Part shown: positions 43,926-54,949 of the stretch, piece by piece
Layout of the letters: each line of letters starts with the position of its first letter
Numbering within the stretch: position 1 is the stretch's first letter
Assembly (NCBI RefSeq): GCF_040183065.1
Contig: NC_091132.1
Location: 91,175,106-91,239,105, forward strand
Source: Periplaneta americana
Taxonomy: Eukaryota; Arthropoda; Insecta; Blattodea; Blattidae
DNA length: 64,000 nucleotides
Direction of reading: 5' to 3'
Position numbers and translations under genes: made by a program
The notes under the pieces: generated by a model
Database searches by the model: none
The model's input: the letters and a program-made list of their open reading frames with translations, nothing else
What the model was told of the DNA's origin: nothing

Positions 43926-44493
43926 AAGACTGTAAGAATTTCTCAACACATTAGTAAAATTATGAAAATTATTACGAGAAAACCTATTACGTCATTAGGA
44001 AAATTATTTGCATCAGTAACTTTCGCAGTTACAGTATTTATGATCTCTTAACGTCAATTGAAATTGTTTTTTTATCCTTTTGGTTTCCCAGGTAAACTTA
44101 CAATATACAATATCATGTCTTCCACCAATAAAATTAGTAGTAATGGTGATTATAATGAAAATAAGAACAAAAATGACTACACGTAGCTACTTAATTCTGA
44201 GGAACTTTAATTTTAAGGTCGATATGGAGCATCGGCGTTAATTAGGTGAATTAAAATCCGTACACTTTCAGTAAAATTTTCTGAAGTTTATCCAAGAGAA
44301 TGAATAGGAAATAATGGAAAAGTAGGATTGGATCGAAAACAATATCCGTTTAAGGAAAGGCTTAAAAATACTTGTATAATTTAAAGAAACTCTTTTAAAA
44401 AACCGATTAAATGCATAATAAGTTCAAATGAAACAATTTAAATCTTTGCTCTTATGACATATTGAATACTTTGGTACTACTTCTCAGGGCCGA
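43926..44493. other. AT-rich, no recognisable features
   Basis: No coding remnant or repeat family recognised. Confidence 0.5.
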
Positions 44494-45819
44494 CTATAGG
44501 TTTTCAACCTCAATTTCGGAAGGATAGCTTTAATCTCGAGAAAACTAACCTCAATTTCGGAAATGATATAGTCAGATTCAGATAAAATTAACTTAATATC
44601 TGAAAAACTAACCCCAATTTCGGAAAATTTAATTCAACATCAGGAATGACACCAAACTCAGAAAATAATGAAGTGAGTTCAGGATTTGAAGGTTTCTCTC
44701 ATTTTTTGCAGCTATCTAGTAACATTATATATAATTTTTTTTATGCTCGACCATGCCGAAATATAGTAATTATACACCTGGTAGCAGTCCTTTAATGGAC
44801 CTCATTAAAGTACACCTATTCATTAAAGTTCAGGTGTTCCACCAATCAGAAAGCACCATTGTAGCAATATGAAAGCGCAAGTATCGATTATTCTCGGATA
44901 TGCAATCGAAAGGCAACTACCGAAACGTCACGGAGGCTGGAAATTCAATACTGCCGCAGAAGGTTATGTTCTGTTACTATAATAATTAGTGTTAATTGTA
45001 AATAATATTCAAATAAATTCAATTTGTCATCTCGTTTTTCAATGTCTAAATCAATTTCAAGGTTATATCAAGATTAATGCTTATTTTACTCTCTAGATTA
45101 TATCAAGGTCAATGACATTTATTTTGTTTCTCGGAAAAAATCAATACTTTCGCGTCTGCGCACATCTCGCAATTTACCAGATATTGCACAAGGTCAGTTC
45201 CGCTTCCCAGTCAGATAAGAATAACAGGAATACTTATGAATAATTTCAAGTTAGATATATGGTCGAGCATAAAAAGTCGTATGAAACTTGCCTATAATGG
45301 TAATTAAGACGCTAGTATGAAAATTATGATACTCGCTTTTGCTCGTTTCATAAACATACTCGCGTCTTAATTACTTACTTTATAGGCTCGTTGCATAATG
45401 TACTAATTATATACATGATAACATGAAATAATAAGATTCTCCACATTATTACAAGAGAACAGGAATATTGCAGCTACACAATTATTCAATCAACAAAGTT
45501 TATCGAAAATATTCGTTTACATGGCAACAAAAATTGTTCCGATCACCATAATTTATATTAACTTAGTGCAGTTACATCTGATTTAATACAATATTATTCA
45601 AAGTAAAAATCGAATAAAAGTTATTTAAATAATATTACAGCTTTCCGCAATTAGATTGATTTTTTCCGAAATTTAATTACCCTTTTCCTGAAATTAAAGT
45701 GACACCTTCCAAACTTTATATTACTAATTTCTGAAACTGAAATTACTTTCTTCGAAACAGTATACACTTTTTCAAAATGTAATTGAGCATTTTCCGAAAT
45801 TAATATTGAAAAGGTATAG
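44494..45819. mobile_element. Foldback-like element with inverted arms of short tandem repeats
   Basis: The left arm (44494..44700) starts CTATAGGTTTTCAACCTCAA and holds degenerate ~25-30-bp units built on TCAATTTCGGAA / AACCTCAATTTCGG. The right arm (45645..45819) holds the inverted units (TTTTCCGAAATTAAT) and ends in the inverted start (TTGAAAAGGTATAG). Arms built of short tandem repeats are the mark of Foldback/Galileo-type elements. The interior is occupied by another repeat (next entry), so the coding or original core cannot be judged. Confidence 0.6.
44742..45405 (+). mobile_element. Nested ~650-bp repeat, copy 1 (TTTTATGCTCGACCATGCC)
   Basis: It starts TTTTTTTATGCTCGACCATG; an inverted partner, TATGGTCGAGCATAAAAAG, is at 45258..45280. 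A second hairpin follows (TAATTAAGACGC...GCGTCTTAATTA) and then GCTCGTTGCATAATGTACTA. The whole series recurs at 51183..51829 without the Foldback arms, so it moves as an independent unit. No coding capacity recognised. Confidence 0.75.
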
Positions 45820-46307
45820 TTATTGTAAACGTAATGAATGACATAGCCTTTGTAATATAGTAGATTTAATAACGTTATGCTATATATTATTTTTTAAATT
45901 AACGAATAGAAACATAGCAGTACGATGACTCAATAAGAATGATTTTACACGACACTGCTAGGAACAAACCGACTACAAACTGAAGCATACATTTCTACAC
46001 AACCTCGTCCACGATTGTATCAGCCATTAACCAGTAAATTACTAACCCTCGTTGTGAAATAATAATGAATTTCAGTGACTGAACTAATACGAATGAACAA
46101 GCTTTTAGTACAAAATTTTTCCAAGACTGGAAAAACACACATTTATATAATTATGAGCTACCTCAACATTCTATGCTAGATATTACAGATGCATTTTCTG
46201 CATCAGTTAAACCGCATTTATACGAGGCGTATTGTCGAGAAAATAATTATGGACAAATGTTCCGAAAATGTAGCGAGACAGTCGCTGCCCAATCAAGTTG
46301 AACGTTG
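45820..46307. other. AT-rich, no recognisable features
   Basis: No tRNA-like sequence, coding remnant or inverted ends recognised. Confidence 0.5.
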
Positions 46308-46313
46308 ACCTAT

Positions 46314-46649
46314 TCACACGAGGAAAGTATTGCCGTGGCAGTACGTAGGTAACAGAAATGACTGAGTGAGCAACGTCTGTGCGGTTCCGTGTTGATGTTT
46401 AGCGAACTCTAAGTTGAAAGTGCCACGGAGATACTTAATTTTCACTTTGACCTCAACAGCACCGAATCTTTCAATGTTCATCTCACCAACAATGTCAGAC
46501 AATGACTTTTCGCGAGCATTTTTATTCTTGTAAAGGTAGTGGTGCTGGTCCCACAAACATCGCTCAACGAATTTGATATTAACAGCGTCACTCCACTTTG
46601 GGGCATTATTACAACGAAAGAAGAAGTGGAAAAATACGTGAGAAAACAC
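46314..46649 (-). pseudogene. MADF (Myb/SANT-like) domain remnant
   Basis: The minus strand reads IKFVERCLWDQHHYLYKNKN, AREKSLSDIVGEMNIERFGA, VEVKVKIKYLRGTFNLEFAK. The pattern 'F...V...LWD..H..YKN...R...L..I...........V..K...LR....RE' is that of MADF DNA-binding domains, found in insect transcription factors and in the accessory protein of PIF/Harbinger transposons. The ORF has no good upstream start context (residues 1-12 look intronic or random) and no downstream domain. ACACGAGG occurs on both sides in inverted orientation (46310, 46912), so it may lie in a small transposon. A host exon is possible. Confidence 0.5.
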
Positions 46650-47015
46650 TTCTCCGTTGACTCAAGCATACTAGCCCCAAAAACAGCGTGGAAACTAAGC
46701 ATATCGAGTTCACATGAAGCCAGTTATCGGCCAATGGCGTGCTCCCAGTGGTGGTGGGGGCATTTGACTGCCTTCAATCTACCATCGGAGACAAGAGACT
46801 AGCTCGGGAATTAAGTAGCCAACTCGGTAAACAGTTGGGCCGAAATGTTCACACAAAGCCAATAATTTTATACCACACAACTATCTTCCAAATATTGTCT
46901 CATTGACTGGCCTCGTGTAAATGCAGCTTACTGTGGTGATCCTGTTAAACTTACCTATTCAGATACTGACCGTCCCTAACGAATGTATTTCTTCCAATGC
47001 CTGTTCTAAGCCTTC

Positions 47016-47694
47016 TATAGGGTTGTTTCCGATCTCTGATAACGAAATTGAATGACATCACGTGCGTCAGGAATCACACCGACAGCTGAATTGCAGCGAG
47101 AGGTGATAGACCAGTAGTGAGTGATTTCATAGTCAGAGTACACGGCGACTCACAGCAGAAATTCCCAAGAAAATCGACCCTTTTTGCGATGGGTACATAA
47201 CAACCCTTTCCGATGCCAAGTACAGTTAAGTGAAAATAAAAAAAAAGCCTGCAATAAATGAGGTTTCGTTATTTCCAAGAAAGGCCCCTTCTGTGTACTT
47301 AATAAAATTGGTAAAGCTCGTGGGGTGCGGCGACTTGTGACTGGGGGGTGGGTTGGATTTGCTTGTTTTTTCCACTCTGGAATTAATCCCATCCGAGCTT
47401 AGCCAGTCTTGGGTACACACAAGAAGGCTTTCTTCGAAATAACGAAACCACGTTTTTTGCAGGCTCCTATGATTTTCACGTAACTGTACTTGGCATCGGA
47501 AAGAGTTGTTATGTACCCTCTCCCAAAAAGGCTCGATTTTCTAGGGCATTGCTACTGTGATACACCGTGCACTCTGATTATGAAATCACTCACTACTGGT
47601 CTGCCACCTCTCGCCGCAATTCAGCTGTCGGTCTGATTCCTGACGCACATGACGTCATTCAAATTCGTTATCAGAGTTCGGAAACAACTCTGTA
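47016..47694. mobile_element. 679-bp fold-back element, ~285-bp arms
   Basis: Left arm (CTATAGGGTTGTTTCCGATC, GTGCGTCAGGAATCACACC, GTAGTGAGTGATTTCATA, GCCTGCAATAAATGAGGTTT) is repeated inverted on the right with about 10-15% mismatch, leaving a loop of roughly 110 bp (47300..47410). TA lies at both borders. No ORF of note. A DNA-transposon derivative of unknown superfamily. Confidence 0.85.
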
Positions 47695-48387
47695 GAATAA
47701 CTTGTATTAAGTTCTCTCTACCTTTGGAACACCATCTAGTCATTAGAATATTGATTTCAGTTGAACTAAATTGAATTGAATTTATGTAGGGGCACCACGA
47801 TCCAGCACTGCGACCTTTCAAGACCTGTTGCGCTAATCCTAAAGCTAGGTGGATTCCCAAACCCAAACAGGGTGAATATACTGAAGTTTTTTGCGTACCT
47901 AGGTTTCAAACAGACAACCCCTCTCGTCCTCAAGCCAACCACTCCAAGGCATTCTGGGAATAATATAAATGACGACGGAATGGAGAGAGGTTCAAGAAAT
48001 AATGTAGATGCCTAAATTGGAAAACGGGAGAACACCTAGAAAAACTTCATCTGTAACATTAAACGGGACTCGAACTCGGACAATCGGCGTGAAAGGCAGG
48101 AGGTCTGCTCACTCAGCATTCCTAGGAGACAGCTCCTAGAACACATTGATGCTAGGCACTCAACCAACGTAGCATACACTTCCTCAATGTTTCAAAAATA
48201 TATTAAATTTGCAGTTTCTTCGAAGTAATTGGCATATTTCATAATAAAATGAAATTTTAATCTGACTGAGGAACTTAAACAGTTATCATTGAACCAAGTA
48301 ATAATATGAATTATAGTACGATCACATTAAAACGAAATTATTAGCAAAACATAAATTTTATTGCTGAGAGGATAGCATTGTACAATT
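47695..48387. other. No gene; one tRNA-like scrap
   Basis: On the minus strand about 48130..48058 reads GTCTCCTAGGAATGCTGAGT ... GTCCGAGTTCGAGTCCCG, a B-box-bearing tRNA-like fragment, presumably a SINE head. Nothing else recognised. Confidence 0.45.
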
Positions 48388-49733
48388 TATGTTTTATTGA
48401 ACGACGTTCGCAACTGCCGAGGTTATACAGGGACATCATTTTATTTTTACTAACATTTTTAATATTAACCTGGCTATATCTTTGGATTAAAGGTCTAGAA
48501 CCGGAAACACCGCTTGCTCCCCCTTCCAAGACTGGAGTTTGATGTAAAATACAAATCACTTCACTAGGTATAGGAGGGAAGAAAAGTAGGTAGTTCATCC
48601 AATTATGTAAACTAAGAAATATCGCAATTTTGAGTTTGATAATTTTCATTAGGATTTTGTTTAATCAAAATAAAGTACTGTATTAACACTTATTGTTTTT
48701 ACTCAAGAATTGAGCTATCCATTCGGACGTGTTCATTATGCAATGTATATTGTACTGTTACAGCACATTAGCGTACAATATAGAGATTGAAGTTAAATTG
48801 ATAAAATAATCATAATATGGATATTTAAACACAATTTTGAAAATGGTGGCCGTTCATTTCGATACAGGCTTCAGTTCTTTTGTGCATATTATTGCACTAT
48901 AGACTATTGTACCTAATTCCTATTACCAGTTTCGTCCTGCGTACGAGTAACTCATGTCGAAATAATTCTGTACCTACTCTATAAAAGAGTACCTTGCGTA
49001 CTGTAAATTCAATCTTCACTTCTGCCCAATCCGAAAAGATAAAATTACTCAGAAATGCTATCTACTGTCCGTTCAAGTGGTTTTGTCGCAGGGTCGTAGA
49101 AAAGGGGGGAAATCACGTGACAGTTAATTACTTAACGAGGCCCTTTTACTTAAGCTATTTTAAGCAGTTGTATAATATTACGTAGACGTCCAATTCCTAA
49201 CAGAAATTAATGTTTTCAGAAAAGAGCTAAGACAGCCCAGCTACTAGACTTTACAGAGGGACGAACAGAAGCAGGTGAGGGAAACCGGGATGCGACGTAG
49301 GCAAACGGACAACAGTACCTGTGAGAAAATATGACTCAATATTGAAAGCTCTTTCGTCACTGGAAAACGCGAACATATTTCTGGAACGTACTATACTCAC
49401 TAAATCAGTACTGCATACGCGGCATTGGTTCTGTGTGGAGAGCGATTGGAAGTTTACTAGTAGAGGGGTTGGGAGTGAAGTAAATTAAAAAACTCAGGTA
49501 CAATAAACATTGAAGTAAAATTAAAATGATGTCCCTGTATCAGCATCGCCGGTGTGATGGAATTTTTTCCCGCAGGGTTTCTTTTACATACCATGACATG
49601 TACATTCATACTGACATGAGCCTGTGGCATTTAAGCATAATTAAATGCAATCGACCTGGGCCGGCATCGAACAAGCAACCTCGGGCACAGAAGGCCAGCA
49701 CTCTACCGATTGCGCCACCACCCTGGGCGACAG
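48388..49733 (-). mobile_element. SINE of the GGCCTGGTTGGCGCAG family, split by copy D
   Basis: The 3' part (tail TTTATTGAACGACG, then GCAACTGCCGAGGTTA) lies at 48388..48425. The body and tRNA-like head lie at 49540..49733 (TCAGCATCGCCGG, CTGACATGAGCCTGTGGC, GCCGGCATCGAACAAG, ATTGCGCCACCACC). Both halves are on the minus strand and in register with the intact copy at 37154, which shows the SINE was whole before the 1.1-kb element inserted. Confidence 0.9.
48426..49539 (-). mobile_element. 1.1-kb TA-target element, copy D, inserted in a SINE
   Basis: It starts TACAGGGACATCATTTTAT and ends AAAATGATGTCCCTGTA. The SINE sequence on both sides (GAGGTTA | TATCAGC in the intact family) proves the target TA was duplicated and that the element proper begins CAGGG and ends CCCTG. 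Orientation is that of copy B. Confidence 0.93.
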
Positions 49734-50538
49734 CATTGTACAGAACAGTACTGAATATAAATTGGGGATAGGAGATCTCATTAATTACCATTTCAAATGA
49801 GAAATTCCTCATAAGGGGAAAGAAAATACTGCTCCGAACAGAATGTTGGGAACATGAGAAATTATTTCAATGATTTGTTGTCGTGTAGGTTATGTTGCGT
49901 TCTTTTATTTCCGAACAGTTTCTGTACGGGTGAATCCAAAATCTTCTACGTCTGATTTGCAGACAGTAATAATACCAAATAACAGCATCCTCTTCGCCAC
50001 TTGACATATCTCGAGATTTCAATTGAAGGGTTCAGAACCATAGTGGGCCAAGCGCCATTTACTAAAATCGTAGAAAACAAGAGTTGAAATGAAGTTATTA
50101 CCATAATTTAATGGAAACATGTAGCAAGTAATATAAAGTATACACATTAAAACTAAATGATATGTCAATCTTCATTAAACTATGGTATTCACTTAACTTT
50201 AACCCTTGCTTTCTCCGTTTATAATAAAAGGCGCTTGGTCCACTATGGCTCTGAACCGTTCAATTCACAATGACTTCTGTGTAGTTTCGTGTGCGAGAAT
50301 ACGAACGTCTGCCAATTTGTGACCGAAGTCCCTAATCGGTTTAGTCACCGATCTGTAGCGTCGAGGACGACAACCTTGAAGTAATTGAAGATTATATTTG
50401 TACTCTGTAGAAAGACTTGAAGAATTTCTTTTTCAATATTTAGGAACTCCTGCGGTAGCCGAGTGGGCAGACCTTCGACTGGTCATGCAGTTTTTTCACA
50501 GTTTTCCTCGGCGTTTTCCCGTTTTTTCATATTAAGCA
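49734..50538. other. No recognisable genes
   Basis: Near 50450 there is a tRNA-like scrap (CTGCGGTAGCCGAGTGGGCA). Otherwise mixed sequence with no signal I can name. Confidence 0.45.
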
Positions 50539-50578
50539 TCTTCATCATCATTATCATCATCATCATCATCATCATCAT
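50539..50578. repeat. (CAT)n microsatellite
   Basis: About thirteen CAT/TCA triplets directly in front of a SINE. Confidence 0.9.
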
Positions 50579-50582
50579 TAAA

Positions 50583-50818
50583 AGCACGGCGTGACTTAGG
50601 CGGTAAAGCGTTTGTCTTCTGATCCGGAGTTGCGCTCGAGAGTGGGTTAGATTCTCGCTTGAGCTGATTAACTGGTTCGGTTTTTGCGGGTTTTTCCCCA
50701 ACAGTAAAGCGAATGTCTGGTAATGTTTGGCGAATCCTCGGCCTTATTTCACTATCAACAATTTCATCGACGCTGAATAACGCAGTTGTTGATATAACGT
50801 CGTTAAATAACCAAGCAA

Positions 50819-50857
<39 letters not shown>
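50583..50857 (+). mobile_element. tRNA-derived SINE (family of 38070) with (AAT)n tail
   Basis: AGCACGGCGTGACTTAGGCG head, GTGGGTTAGATTCTCGC in the B box position, GAGCTGATTAACTGG, GGCGAATCCTCGGCCTTATT, tail GATATAACGTCGTTAAATAA, then (AAT)n at 50819..50857. Confidence 0.85.
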
Positions 50858-51182
50858 TAGTCATCATCATACCATCCAATCTCCAATCCACTATGATTTC
50901 ATGGCATTCTCTACACGCACGGTGGGGCCTAATGTATGGACCAGTGGATTTACTAGCTAGAAACCTGAATACGTAAAAAACCTTAGTGTAATCAGCCGAT
51001 GTGGATTGGTAGTGCGCTAGCTCAAGGGAAAGAGTAATAAATGTACTAGGTTTTAGCACTGAGTCGTAGTCCCCATCACAAGCCCCCTCCCACCTAACAA
51101 AAATGTATCCTGCTGGAATTTTGTGTCAGAAATGGAAATTTGCGAATTTCCGAGACGGTCTCAGCTGAATTTACTAGATAAT
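50858..51182. other. No recognisable features
   Basis: Mixed sequence without coding or repeat signals. Confidence 0.5.
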
Positions 51183-51829
51183 ATTTTTTATGCTCGACCA
51201 TGCCGAAATGTACTAATTATACACCTGATAGCAGCCCTTTAATGGACCTCATTAAAGTACACCTATTCATTAAAGTTCAGGTGTTCCACCAATCAGAAAA
51301 TACCATTGTAGCAATATGAAAGCGCAAGTATCGATTATTCTCGGATATGCAAACGAAAGACAACAATATATCACCTATATTTGAAATAAAGTCAGTTCTG
51401 TTACTATAATAATTAGCGTTAATTGTAAATAATAATCAAATAAATTCAATGTGTCATCTAGGTTTTCAATGCCTAATTCAGTTTCAAGGTTATATCAAGA
51501 TTAATGTTTATTTTACTCTCTAGATTATATCAAGGTCAATGTCGACATTTGTTTCTCGGAAAAAATCAATACTTTCGCATCTGCGCACATCTCACAATTT
51601 ACGAGGTATTGCACAAGGTCAGTTCCGCTCCTCAGTCAGATAAGAATAACATGAATACTTATGAATAATTTCAAGTTAGAAATATGGTCGAGCATAAAAA
51701 GTTATGAAACTTGACTATAATGATAATTAAGACGCTCGTATGAAAATTATGAAACTCGCTTGCGATTGTTTCATAAACATACTCGCGTCTTAATTACTAC
51801 CCATTATATGCTCGTTGCATAATGTACTA
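51183..51829 (+). mobile_element. ~650-bp repeat, copy 2 (TTTTATGCTCGACCATGCC)
   Basis: Matches 44742..45405 in the same direction: TGCTCGACCATGCCGAAAT, AGTTCAGGTGTTCCACCAAT, TGGTCGAGCATAAAAAG, the hairpin TAATTAAGACGC...GCGTCTTAATTA and GCTCGTTGCATAATG. One short internal segment near 51360 differs. TACTAG occurs at both edges (51170 and 51825), a possible target duplication. Confidence 0.8.
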
Positions 51830-53124
51830 GTAAAGGATTTTGTCTTCATACTCGTGGATTCAGTCTAGATATACACTAATAAGTGGTAAATTATCCCTTG
51901 TCACTATTGTGTATCTATTATAAGAAAGCTGAATAACGGTTTAAAATACCAATTAAGGAACAGTTATAGTAAGTTCGGAATGGCGCTTGCTGTTGAGAAA
52001 TTTACTTAGGCCAGAGTATCTGCAAGATTAAAGGGTGGCTCAAGAGTTCTGGCTCTTATTTAATTCTGCATAACCGTATAAATTAAGTGTTGATGTTTAG
52101 CTTACATAAGAACTTTTTAATCTTTCGATATTTATGTGAATTAATTTTAAGACAGCAAATTGTAGTTAATGCCTTTTTATGATCATTCCAATATCCTTAA
52201 TACTCCTCCGTAAAAGTTTAGAGACAAAAAATTTCAGAAATAATTCGTGCTTACAATAGTTTAATTTGAAAAAGATTTTATTTCACTGCTTAATGACGTA
52301 AATTCAAATAATAGTATTACGATGGAGGAAATATAACAGACAATAATCCACCTACTGTATTCAACCAAAAAAAATTAACACTCTGTATAAAAACATGCAT
52401 TTGCATGAAAATCCAGGCTCTGCTCTTGAGTGTGTCTGCATGAGATACTTTTCTAGATTTTTTTTTTTTAACTCATATCCTCGAATTTTGAGGTTATTTT
52501 CCGGGAAACATATCGTATCATATATTTTTACTTTAAAAATGTAGTTCGTTTGAAGTCCGGAGACAGGCTGTTTAATACAAAATATCTAGCAAGTTTTAAA
52601 AAGTGTCTAGTTTACTGGATGAATGTTATATCTCCTGGCATACCTTACCAAGGAGAAAGAAAAGAATGACCTAATTAAGTAACCTGGAGTAGATTGAAAA
52701 TCCATTAACCGCAGCATGCATCGCAGCTGAGATTAGCCAAGGACAATAATGTGATTAATGAATGAGCACAAAATAAATATTCTAGAGCTGCTAGATGAGA
52801 GGAGGCATCATGATTGACTAGTGACATACCGTTTCATTGCTTAAACGGAGCAATGTCTTCTACGTTCTACTATTCTGACATAATCTTGTCATGTTTTAGT
52901 TCTAGATATCTAACAGGGGCCATTACATACTATTAAGACAATTTAATGAAATGATTGGTATTTCGTGTCACGTTTAAATTAAAAATGCAATGAAAACAGC
53001 AACAGTAAGTTTCTGTGTGTTTATGTGTTTCCCCCTCCCCCAGTATCAGCAGTGTTAAAATATCTGTGTATACACTTTCTAGAGATCATTCCGATAGTTA
53101 TGGTTGTAATTGCCCTATCTCTTG
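51830..53124. other. Long AT-rich stretch without recognisable features
   Basis: No coding remnant, tRNA-like sequence or inverted ends were recognised. Confidence 0.5.
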
Positions 53125-53200
53125 CACAGACTCAGTGGCGACTCGTGAAATTTTTTGTATGTAGGATATGAGATTGACGACTGATAACTAAGAAAGAAAC

Positions 53201-53201
<1 letters not shown>

Positions 53202-53262
<61 letters not shown>

Positions 53263-53292
53263 TATCATTATTATTATTATTATTATTATTAA
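53202..53292. repeat. (AAT)n followed by (ATT)n
   Basis: About twenty AAT units turn into about ten ATT units, a natural inverted repeat inside the hAT element. Confidence 0.9.
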
Positions 53293-53394
53293 TAGAGCAT
53301 GCAAAATCAATATAAGTAGGCCTATGTTAGTCTTTGACTCACCATTCTTGAACTGGAAATTTATTAGTAGTGAAGTTCGATTCTCCTCCCCTTT

Positions 53395-53560
53395 TTAGTT
53401 GCGAATATGAATTCTAAGCCATTGTACTGCCTGATATTTATCGATGCTCCGTCGTACGTTTGCGCAATTAATTTCTTGCTACAGTTCAATTCTTCTAAAT
53501 GATCAAATACAACTTCAGATATTCTTTTGGCTGTCCTGTCATCTGACTGTCCTGTTAATT
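53395..53560 (-). pseudogene. hAT transposase fragment inside the 958-bp element
   Basis: The minus strand reads DRTAKRISEVVFDHLEELNC, SKKLIAQTYDGASINIRQYN, GLEFIFATKKG. The motif QTYDGAS in this context equals the central motif of the ZMYM1-like hAT transposase at 5242..7334 (ICQTYDGASVMSG). Everything else of the protein is deleted. Confidence 0.75.
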
Positions 53561-54098
53561 CTTGTATTTATTATGGCTTAGTTTATTTAATTTTAAGTAA
53601 TTTTGTGTTTTATTCCTTTGTTTTTTTATATTATATCATTTTAAATTATTTATTATTTCGTTTATTCTATTCTTTTAAAATGATCAATGAACTGCATTTA
53701 AGGAGGCTATAAGGGTACTTGAGCATTCTTATTGTAGTCTCTGACAGGATCTCCGCTACCCAGAAAGAAGGGTTGTAGTATTAGGATGCATGGATATATC
53801 GTCAAACACTGTTAAAACCAAGCCATATCCCACCCTCCGCACTCTTCCCTGTCCGCTAACTTCACTGCTAGAAATACCGTTTGCTGTAAGATATTTGGAT
53901 GATTCCTCGAAAATTATTTCTGATCTGTGCAGTGGCGACAATTCACGACAGAAATTGGAAGCTAAAAGGAAATTAATATGTCGGGACCCACTGAAAATCA
54001 AAATTTGTAATTAAAATGTATTCTATACTCAGACGCACGAAATTAAACTGTAGGATCATCCTCATATCCTTCATGGAGGAATCGCCACTGCACAGACT

Positions 54099-54949
54099 TC
54101 TCAGGTTCGATTCACTTGCAATTCTGGATTTTTGGTAAGTTAGGTAATGCATACCCTAAAATTAAAGTCATCATTTTGGGTACTGATAGAAAACTCAGAA
54201 GGAAATCGTTATTTTACTACAACAAAAATAACAGTGTAACAAAATAAAACCATCATCTTCTATAATTGAAATAAAATAATTTAAAATTATTATAAAATAC
54301 ATTTTTAGTAGAAAGTTTATTTTTCATGCCATTGGACAACTTCCCGCGATCCCTGGGGCATAGACTTACTTAGGTATCTGAAATCGAATCTAATCTTTCT
54401 GTCAGGGCATAGTAAATATCCTGAACTGATGGCCATAATTCGAGGTCGCAGGGTTTGCATGCAACCAATTATTACGAAGCGTTGAGGAGAACGAGTTTTA
54501 ATATATACAGATATTTCAGGAGGTAGTCTTGCCCTGTCTTTGAAAATACTTATCCAGAATAGCTTAGTTCTAGAGCAACCATGGGGAAAAATGGCTCCGA
54601 AGGGCCACTGCACTCAAAGCCACCTTGCCTCACTCCACCGACCATCTCCTCCGCCTGGTGCTTCGTAAAGACACGCTTCATTCAGTGGCGGGTATGGCTT
54701 CGATCTCGGGACGTCAGTTTCAGTAAGAGTGACAGAAATAATTTTTTGTTACTTACAAAAAGAAAAAAGTCTGCTGCTTAATATGCGGGTTTAAAATTGC
54801 GCATATCTAATGCTTCAATATTAAACGCCACTTTGATCAGAAGCATAAAGCGGACTTCGATGATCGTACAAGTATTTATTTACAATTTTAAAAGCTATTT
54901 TCGTAATATTTGTGAAAAGATACAAAACAAGATATGTTTATGGCATTTT
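54099..54949. other. No firm features
   Basis: Short ORFs on both strands (54317..54613 minus, 54581..54781 plus) have no family resemblance. CAGTGGCGGGTATGGC at 54684 has the form of a hAT end and might be the left end belonging to the transposase relic that follows. Confidence 0.35.

Larger units (their letters stand above)
53133..54090 (-). mobile_element. Internally deleted hAT element, 958 bp, TSD CACAGACT
   Basis: The left end CAGTGGCGACTCGTGAAAT and the reverse complement of the right end (CAGTGGCGATTCCTCCATG) match; both continue to GGATATGAG. The 8-bp flanks CACAGACT are perfect (53125..53132 and 54091..54098). Inside are (AAT)n/(ATT)n at 53202..53292 and a piece of hAT transposase (next entry). 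The first 9 bp of its ends equal those of the 4.55-kb hAT at 5194, so related transposases may recognise both. Confidence 0.92.

Noticed and set aside
50532-51059. 175-codon open frame with poly-Leu and poly-Asp runs
   Set aside because: It runs antisense through a SINE, an AAT run and a CAT run; not a protein.
54317-54781. 98- and 66-codon frames on opposite strands
   Set aside because: They overlap head to head without motif support; at most decayed transposon sequence.
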